In this document: positions 58,423-64,000 of the stretch, in pieces
Position numbering within the stretch: position 1 is the first letter of the stretch
Layout of the letters: the number at the start of each line of letters is the position of its first letter
DNA from: Elephas maximus indicus
Taxonomy: Eukaryota; Chordata; Mammalia; Proboscidea; Elephantidae
Length of the DNA: 64,000 bases
Direction: 5' to 3'
Assembly (NCBI RefSeq): GCF_024166365.1
Contig: NC_064820.1
Span: 54,041,501-54,105,500 of the forward strand
The notes under the pieces: generated by a model
Database searches by the model: none
What the model saw: only the letters and a program-made list of their open reading frames with translations
Told to the model about the DNA's origin: nothing
Translations under genes and position numbers: made by a program

Positions 58423-58458
58423 CTGGACGGCACCTAACAACAACAACATCATGATGAG

Positions 58459-58633
58459 AATTTTTACAATGAATTAATTATACATGATTCCAATAGGGTA
58501 ATGATTGATAGTGATGATTAAATTTAATGTGTATTTATTGAATGCTTACAATCACACCTAGCTCTATGCTGTATGATAGGGTTGGGGGAATGGAATATAG
58601 TTGGAGAAAAAGTACTGAAACATTTAACAAGTG
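58459..58633. other. Unique spacer between two RTE-derived elements
   Basis: Short AT-rich sequence with no match to RTE. Confidence 0.5.
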
Positions 58634-58643
58634 TACATTACAG

Positions 58644-59045
58644 CCACCACTTATGTATCAGTTTATCATACTGTGGTGGCCTACGTGTTGCTATAATGTT
58701 GAAAGCTATACCACTGATATTTAAAATACCAGCAGGGTCACCCATGGTAGAGGTTTCAGCAGAGCTTCCAGATTAAGACAGACTAGGAAGAAAAGATTGG
58801 CAATCTACTTCCAAAAATTAGCCAATAAAAATTCTGTGGACCATAATAGAATATTGTCAGTTATAGTGCTGGAAGATGACCCCCTAGGTTGGAAGGCACT
58901 CAAAAAATACACAGTAGCTGCAAAAATGGAATTGAGCATACCAATGATAAATGGATGGCACAGGATTGGACAACGTTTTGTTCTGTTGTTTATGGGGTTA
59001 CATCAGTCATAGCCAACGTGATGACAATTAACAATAACACCAACG
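58644..59045 (+). mobile_element. Internally deleted, non-autonomous RTE derivative
   Basis: 58644-58905 matches the RTE 5' leader (ACTGTGGTGGCCTACGTG, AGCAGGGTCACCCATGG, AAGACAGACTAGGAAGAA, TTGGAAGGCACTCAAAA). 58906-59045 matches the 3' terminus (GTAGCTGCAAAAATGG, ACGTTTTGTTCTGTTG, TTAACAATAACAC). About 2.7 kb of coding region is absent at the join. Possible imperfect target duplication TACATTACAG (58634-58643) and TATATTGCAG (59046-59055). Confidence 0.85.
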
Positions 59046-59055
59046 TATATTGCAG

Positions 59056-59275
59056 GATAATACTGGCAAGCACATTTGTATTTTTTTTTTATCATATCAA
59101 ATTTATACCTATTCACACAGTAATTCCATGAAGCCATGGCTATCACAGAAAAAATGAGTTACTGATGTGGTGTGCCTAATCACCTCTTTTCATGACACCA
59201 AACCAGCCATTTTATGTTAGATCTGGATGGTATCCAACTATTTTGCTCAAACACAGAGAAGTATATTTTAAACTT
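59056..59275. other. Unique AT-rich spacer
   Basis: Nothing recognised. Confidence 0.5.
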
Positions 59276-59285
59276 TAGCAGTATG

Positions 59286-59747
59286 TTATTGTTGTTAGTT
59301 GCTGTTGAGTTGATTCCAACTTACGGCGACCTTATGTATAATAGAATGAAACATTGCCCATTGCTGTGCCATCTTCATGATAGCTGGTATTTTTGAATCC
59401 TTAATTTCTGTCTTTGTAATCACCCGATATACATGTAAAAGTTGGATAATGAAAAAGGAATACAGAAGAAAAATTAATGCATTCAAACTGTGGTGTTGGT
59501 GAAGAATGTTGACTATACCACGGACTGCCAAAAGAATGAACAAACCAGTCTTAGAAGAAATACAATCAGAATGTTCTTAGAAGCAAGAATGGCAAGACTT
59601 TGGTTCCGTTACTTTGAACACATCATCAGGAAAAACAAATCATTAGAAGAGGACATAATGTTTGGTAAAATAGAGGGCCAACAAAAATGAGGGAAACAGT
59701 CAATGAGATGGATTGACACAATAGTCACAACAATGGACTGAAACAAG
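59286..59747 (-). mobile_element. RTE LINE copy with 5' inversion (twin-priming structure)
   Basis: 59286-59395 is the minus-strand RTE 3' terminus. 59405-59747 is the neighbouring upstream 343 bases of RTE in plus orientation, ending about where the first piece begins in RTE coordinates. TAGCAGTATG (59276-59285) and TAGCAGTGTA (59748-59757) flank the whole. Confidence 0.85.
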
Positions 59748-59757
59748 TAGCAGTGTA

Positions 59758-60261
59758 CGAATGTATAAAAGTTGTTGATGGTCTACTTCACATTGTATAA
59801 CTCTTTCCAACTTAATTTGAAATTTGCTATGGTGTCATACTTGTGCTTAAAATCCTTCAATAGTGCTCCATTGTCTATTGGCTAAAGATTTAACTCCTTA
59901 GCTCACATACCCTGCCCTTTGTGATCTTGGAATTATGAAGTACTTTTAGAATTTTTTTTAGAATTTTCAAAAGGAGCCACACTTTTTCTTGTGTGTGCTG
60001 GCCCTTCTACTTAGAATGCTTTTATGCTCCTTGTTTGCCTGGAAAATTTTCTCCTTTAGTTCTTGAATGTCACCATTTTAAGAAGACTTCCCAGATAACC
60101 AGTTAAAGCTAAGTGCTTCTGATGTAGAAGCACCTTGTTCATCCTCTTAAAATATTTATTTCATTGCCATATTTATTTATTCACATGTCTGTCCTCCCCA
60201 TCAAACCCTGGACTTCATAAGATACAGGATTTTATTAATATTTATATCAGAGTTTCTGGTA
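59758..60261. other. Intergenic sequence
   Basis: Unique-looking. CCTTTGTGATCTTGG and CCTTGTTTGCCTGGA hint at an old L2 or similar relic, but I cannot support a call. Confidence 0.35.
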
Positions 60262-60976
60262 GTATTAACATCACCAGCAATAACAACAGCAATAGCAATA
60301 ATGGAAGTCATTTTTTATTAGAAACTTGTTATATAACGAAGGAACCCTGATAGTGCAGTGGTTAAGTGCTCAGCTGCTAGTCAAAAGGTCAGCGGTAGGA
60401 GCCCACTAGCTGCTCTGTGAGAGAAAGATGTGGCAGTCTCCTCCTGTAAAGACTGTTGTTGTTAGGTGCTGTTGAATCAGTTTCAACTCATACTGGCCCT
60501 ACTTACAACAGGATGAAATGCTGCCTGGTCCTGTGCCATTCTCACAATCTTGAGCCCATTGTTGCAGCCACTGTGTCAGTCCAACTCTTGAGGGTCTTCC
60601 TCTTTTTTTACTGACCATCTGTCTTACCAAGCACCATGTGCTTCTCCCGGGACTGGCCCTTCCTGATAACATGTCCAGAGTATTCAGACAGTCTCACCAT
60701 CCTCACTCTAAGGAGCATTCTGGCTGTACTTCTTCCAACACAATTTTTTTTGTTCTTTAGGAAGTCCATGGTATATTCAATATTCTTTGCCAACACTATA
60801 ATTCAAATGTGTCAATTCTTCTTCGGTCTTCTGTATTCATTGTCCAGCTTTCATATGCACATGAGGTAATTGAAAATATCATGGGTTTGATCAGGTGCAC
60901 CTTAGTTCTCAAAGTCATATCTTTGCTTTTCAACACTTTAAAGATACCTTTTGCAGCAGATTTGTCCAATGCAATA

Positions 60977-61460
60977 CAGGAAGTCCCTGACTTATAATGG
61001 GGCTCCATTTTGATGATTCTGGCAGCGGTTGGTTCTGAAGTAATTGGAATGCCTCATTTTTTTTTTTTTAGTTTTCATTATTATTGCCTTTTATTATTAC
61101 CTTTATTTGCCTTTGGGGGTTGGAAACATTACATATACAATTACAGATATATTTTAATACATAATACATAAAAAAATACACATGCCCATAAAAAAGTGCA
61201 CAACGTTGGCATTTTGTCAGGTGTGGTAATAACTCCACTTGTGGAAGGTTCTGGCTCACCTGGATTATCCCTGGGAATGGGGATGGTTTTTTCAGTCAGA
61301 AAATTAATGAGAGATATCTGTACAGTCTGTTTACTCACTGCAGCATTGTATGTAGTACATATTATTAATGATAAGATGTAACAAACAAACAAACAAAAAA
61401 CAGATGGTTATAAGTGCAGTTAGTCATAACCTGAATGTTTATAAGTTGGGGGACTATCTG
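60977..61460. mobile_element. Tc1/mariner-like element in the RTE
   Basis: 484 bases with imperfect inverted ends CAGGAAGTCCCTGACTTATAA (left) and the complement of TTATAAGTTGGGGGACTATCTG (right), flanked by TA (60975-60976, 61461-61462), the target duplication of this superfamily. A minus-strand frame (61141-61392) includes GEPEPSTSG, like the C-terminal tail of Tigger-type transposases; too short to be active. Confidence 0.8.
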
Positions 61461-61653
61461 TATGTGTTTGATTTCTTAACTGCTGCTTCCATGGCTGTTA
61501 ATTGTGGATCCAAGAAAAATGAAATCCTTGAGTTTCAATATTTTCTCCATTTATCATGATGTTTTTTATTTGTCCATTTATGAGGATTTTTGTTTTCTTT
61601 ATGTTGAGGTGTAATTCATACTCAAGGCTGTAGTAGTCTTTGGTCTTCATCAG

Positions 61654-62754
61654 TGTCTTAGTCATACAGTGCTGCTATAACAGAAATACCTCAAGTGGAT
61701 GGCTTTAACAAAGAGAAATTTATTCTCTCACAGCCCAGTGGGTAGAAGTCCAAATTCAGGGTGCCAGCTGCAGGGGAAGGCTTTGTCTCTATGTTGGTGT
61801 CTTAGTCATCTAGTGCTGCTGTAACAGAAATACCACAGTGGATGACCTTAACAAGAGGAATTCATTTGCTCACAGTCTAGTAGGCTAGAAGTCCAAATTC
61901 AGGGCGTCAGCTCCAGGGGATGGCTTTCTCTCTCTGTTGGCTCTGGAGGAAGGTCCTTCTCAGCATTCTTCCCCTGGACTAGGAGCTTCTCTGCAGTAGA
62001 TCCCTTAGTCCAAAGATGTGCTCTTCTCCCGGCACTGCTTTTTTGGTGGTATGAGGTCTCCCACTCTCAGCTTGCCTTCCTTTCCTTTTATCTATTGTAA
62101 GATAAAAGGTGGTGCAGGCAACACTCAGGGAAACTCCTTTTACATTGGATCAGGGATGTTACCTGAGCAAAAGTGTTACATCCCACCCTAATCCTCTTTA
62201 ATCGCAGGCAGAGATTATGATTTTAACACATAGGAAGATTACAAAATGGAGGACAACCACACAATACTGGGAATCATGGCCCAACCAAGTTGACACATAT
62301 TTTTGGGAGTGACAGTTCAGTCCATGACAGGAAGGTCATGGCCCTTCTGGGGAAGATTCTTGTCATCAATCTTGCCCTGGACTAGGATCATCTCAGGAAC
62401 CTTGGGTCCAAAGGATATGCTGTGCTCCCAGCATTGATTTCTTGGTGCTATGAGGTCCCAAACTCTCTACTAGATTTCCTTTCCTTTTATCTCTTGTAAG
62501 ATAAAAGGTGATGCAGGCCAGACCCCAGGGAAACTGCCTTTATTTTGGACTAGAGATGTGACCTGAGTAGGAGTGTTACATCCCACCCTAATCTTCTTTA
62601 ACATAATCTAATCTTGCTTCATTAACCACAGGCAGAAATTAGGATTTTCACCACATAGGAAAATTACATCAATTAAAAAATGGAGGACAACTGTACAATT
62701 CTGGCCTAACCAAGTTGACACATACTTTATGGGGACACAATTCAATCCATGACA
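61654..62754 (-). mobile_element. MaLR/ERVL-type solo LTR in the RTE (outer LTR)
   Basis: On the minus strand it runs from TGTCATGGATTGAATTG to TGACTAAGACA (TG...CA ends), flanked by 5-bp ATCAG repeats (61649-61653, 62755-62759). It is split by the inner LTR; its own length is about 569 bases. No internal retroviral genes are present. Resembles mammalian MST/MLT-type LTRs. Confidence 0.85.
61798..62329 (-). mobile_element. Second LTR of the same family (inner LTR)
   Basis: Complete 532-base copy with the same TGTC...GACA ends and the same internal order (AAGTTGACACATA, TTACATCCCACCCTAATC, CTTTTATCT). It lies within the outer LTR, same orientation. No clean 5-bp target duplication (GTTGG versus GGAAG). 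Confidence 0.82.
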
Positions 62755-63245
62755 ATCAGTAAGGGCTTCAAGTCCTCTTCACTTTCAGCTAGCAAGGTTG
62801 TATCATCTGCATATGGCTAGTTATTAATGAGTCTTCCTCCAATCCTGATTCTGTGTTCTTCCTTATATAGTCCAGCTTCTCAGATTATTTGCTCAGCATA
62901 CAGATTGAATAAATATGGTAAAAGGATACAACCCTGATGCACTCCTTTCCTGATTTTAGACCATGCAGTATCCCCTTGTTCCGATCTCTTGGTCTATGTA
63001 CAGTTACCTCATGAGGACAATTAAGTCTTCTGGAAACCCTATGAGGTAATTCGACTCTGTCATATATGGTCACTATAAGTCAGAATCAACTCGATGGCAA
63101 CGGGTTTTATATACCAGGCACTGTGCCGTTTTGCCTAAATTATCTCATTCACATAGATTATCTCTATTTTGAAAATGAAGAAATTGAGGTGAAGAGTTAA
63201 GCTGCTTGCAAATATTATACAGCTAGTAAGGACTGATCTGGGTTA

Positions 63246-63936
63246 ATATATCAGTTCAGAGAGGCTAGGTTATTTTGCAGTTATAAACAATCTCCTCATT
63301 TCAGTGGTTTGCCATCACGAAGCTTTATTTCTTGCTCATTTTACCTTTCCATGGCAAAATGGCTATAGTCCTGCTCCATGTTATCTTCACTAGAGACCCA
63401 GGCTCATGGAGCAGACTGTATAGTATTGTTATGCTTGTGGTAGAGGTAAAAAGACATCATGACAAATCATGAGGTACTGTCTCTTAGAGTTCCTGCCCAG
63501 ATGTGAAACATGTCACTTTCCTCACATTTCATCAGCTAGAGGAGGGCGACCATGCTGTCAGTAGGGTTGGGAAGTATTATCCTTCCTCAGGGAGTGGCAG
63601 GGGATAGTTCTCAACAATAATACAGTGTACTGAAGATACTAATTTGAACTTGGCTCACTTTAGAAGCTACAATTAACCAGTACTCTATATTTCCTCCCAG
63701 TAGATATTTGTTTATGGATAAATACTACCAACTGGATTTTAGTTTTCCTATCTTCACCAAATAAAAAAGTGAAAAGTGAATATAATGAAGGAAAATTACA
63801 CATAATAAAAAAAGCCACACTGAGAGAAATAATCTTTATTACTGTTTAGGTAATTCTTGAATGCTATTGTTTTCAGGGCCTTTTCCTGATACATTCACTG
63901 GTCAATGGAAATAAAGAACACAAGTCCAAGTATTAC
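63246..63936. other. Intergenic sequence
   Basis: No gene or repeat family recognised. Confidence 0.45.
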
Positions 63937-64000
63937 GTACTACCCACCCAACCCAGTGCCGTTGAGTCGATTCTGACTCATAGCAACCCTATAGGACAGA
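63937..64000 (-). mobile_element. AfroSINE, cut by the window end
   Basis: Antisense tail: CCAGTGCCGTTGAGTCG, ATTCTGACTCATAGCAACCC, TATAGGACAGA at the last base. Confidence 0.9.

Larger units (their letters stand above)
55210..58447 (+). mobile_element. Full-length RTE-clade LINE (3.24 kb), inactive
   Basis: Flanked by perfect 11-bp ATCATGATGAG duplications (55199-55209, 58448-58458). Order: about 400-base 5' leader, apurinic-type endonuclease (about 55600-56370), linker, reverse transcriptase (about 56920-57700), C-terminal domain (58087-58422), and 3' end GTCGCTATGAGTTGGAACTG ... CAACAACA. RTE elements encode one protein that nicks target DNA and primes reverse transcription there. Here the frame is broken by many stops and at least one shift, and the YADD catalytic site has become stop-ADG (57657-57668). 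Motif A reads FIDYAKAFNCV, where family members normally have a second D. It is a dead copy, but the best reference for the other fragments. Confidence 0.95.
60454..63033 (-). mobile_element. RTE LINE, 5'-truncated, split by two later insertions
   Basis: Pieces 60454-60976, 61461-61653 and 62755-63033 are collinear in RTE. Minus-strand frames show MLAKNIEYTMDFLKNKKN (60608-60796), LRTKVHLIKPM (60796-61008) and KSGKECIRVVSFYHIYSICMLSK (62885-63073). The truncation point is near 63033. Confidence 0.88.
60339..63108 (+). mobile_element. AfroSINE, long type, split by an RTE
   Basis: 5' part 60339-60453 (GTGCAGTGGTTAAGTGCTC, CTGCTAGTCAAAAGGTC, GAAAGATGTGGCAGTCTCC, CTGTAAAGACT). 3' part 63034-63108 (AAACCCTATGAGG, GACTCTGTCATATATGG, GAATCAACTCGATGGC). 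Together they make one SINE missing only about 10 bases at the join. Confidence 0.82.
60262..63245 (-). mobile_element. MIR split by a 2.8-kb nest of elements
   Basis: Left part 60262-60335 (AATGGAAGTC, TTATTAGAAACTTGTTATATA), right part 63107-63245 (TATACCAGGCACTGTGCC, TATCTCATTCACATAG, GAAATTGAGGTGAAGAG). The two join in MIR order at TTATATA, which is duplicated at 60329-60335 and 63107-63113. Confidence 0.75.

Noticed and set aside
1-64000. CRISPR arrays, rRNA, stand-alone tRNA genes, bacterial operons
   Set aside because: None present. tRNA-like sequences are the heads of AfroSINE/MIR copies and lack intact cloverleaf context; the DNA is clearly mammalian.

Overview
The window is mammalian genomic DNA around the LIM-homeodomain gene ISL1. 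The only protein-coding gene I can support is ISL1 itself. All six coding exons are present on the + strand, with clean GT/AG splice sites and correct phases, and together encode 349 residues. The host is very probably an afrotherian, with elephant or another paenungulate the best guess. The evidence is the many tRNA-derived AfroSINE copies and the RTE-clade LINE copies that share their 3' tail, a combination typical of Afrotheria. The species call is an inference. The family names were recognised from memory, not by a search.

Layout. Positions 1-670 hold an L1-like fragment, an AfroSINE piece and an RTE 3' end. Positions 671-10440 are upstream non-coding DNA with a CpG-rich block at 4130-5200 and a promoter CpG island at about 9530-10600 carrying two CCAAT boxes and CRE-like sites. 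ISL1 runs from about 10440 to 21830. The coding exons are 10704-10731, 11551-11740 (LIM1), 14416-14675 (LIM2), 16562-16848 (homeodomain), 18140-18307 and 20546-20662, followed by a 3' UTR of about 1.15 kb. Positions 21830-28690 are intergenic, with CpG-rich blocks, a homeodomain/SOX/TCF-rich segment and a puzzling exon-like open frame. No AfroSINE or RTE copy occurs between 671 and 28690, which is typical of the neighbourhood of a dosage-sensitive developmental regulator.

From 28.7 kb to the end the window is a retrotransposon-rich gene desert. It holds about 17 AfroSINEs, about a dozen RTE fragments, MIR and L2 relics, a hAT element with its target duplication, LTR-like elements and a Tc1/mariner-like element. 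The most informative part is 55-63.3 kb. It contains a full-length but dead 3.24-kb RTE with a perfect 11-bp target duplication, an internally deleted RTE derivative, and an RTE copy with a 5' inversion. It ends in a nest in which a MIR contains an AfroSINE, which contains an RTE, which contains both a mariner-like element and an LTR, and that LTR contains another LTR of the same family.

I found no RNA gene, CRISPR array, or second intact protein gene. Nothing in the window makes a convincing new biochemical system. The novelty lies in the retrotransposon biology and in several unexplained non-coding structures near ISL1.
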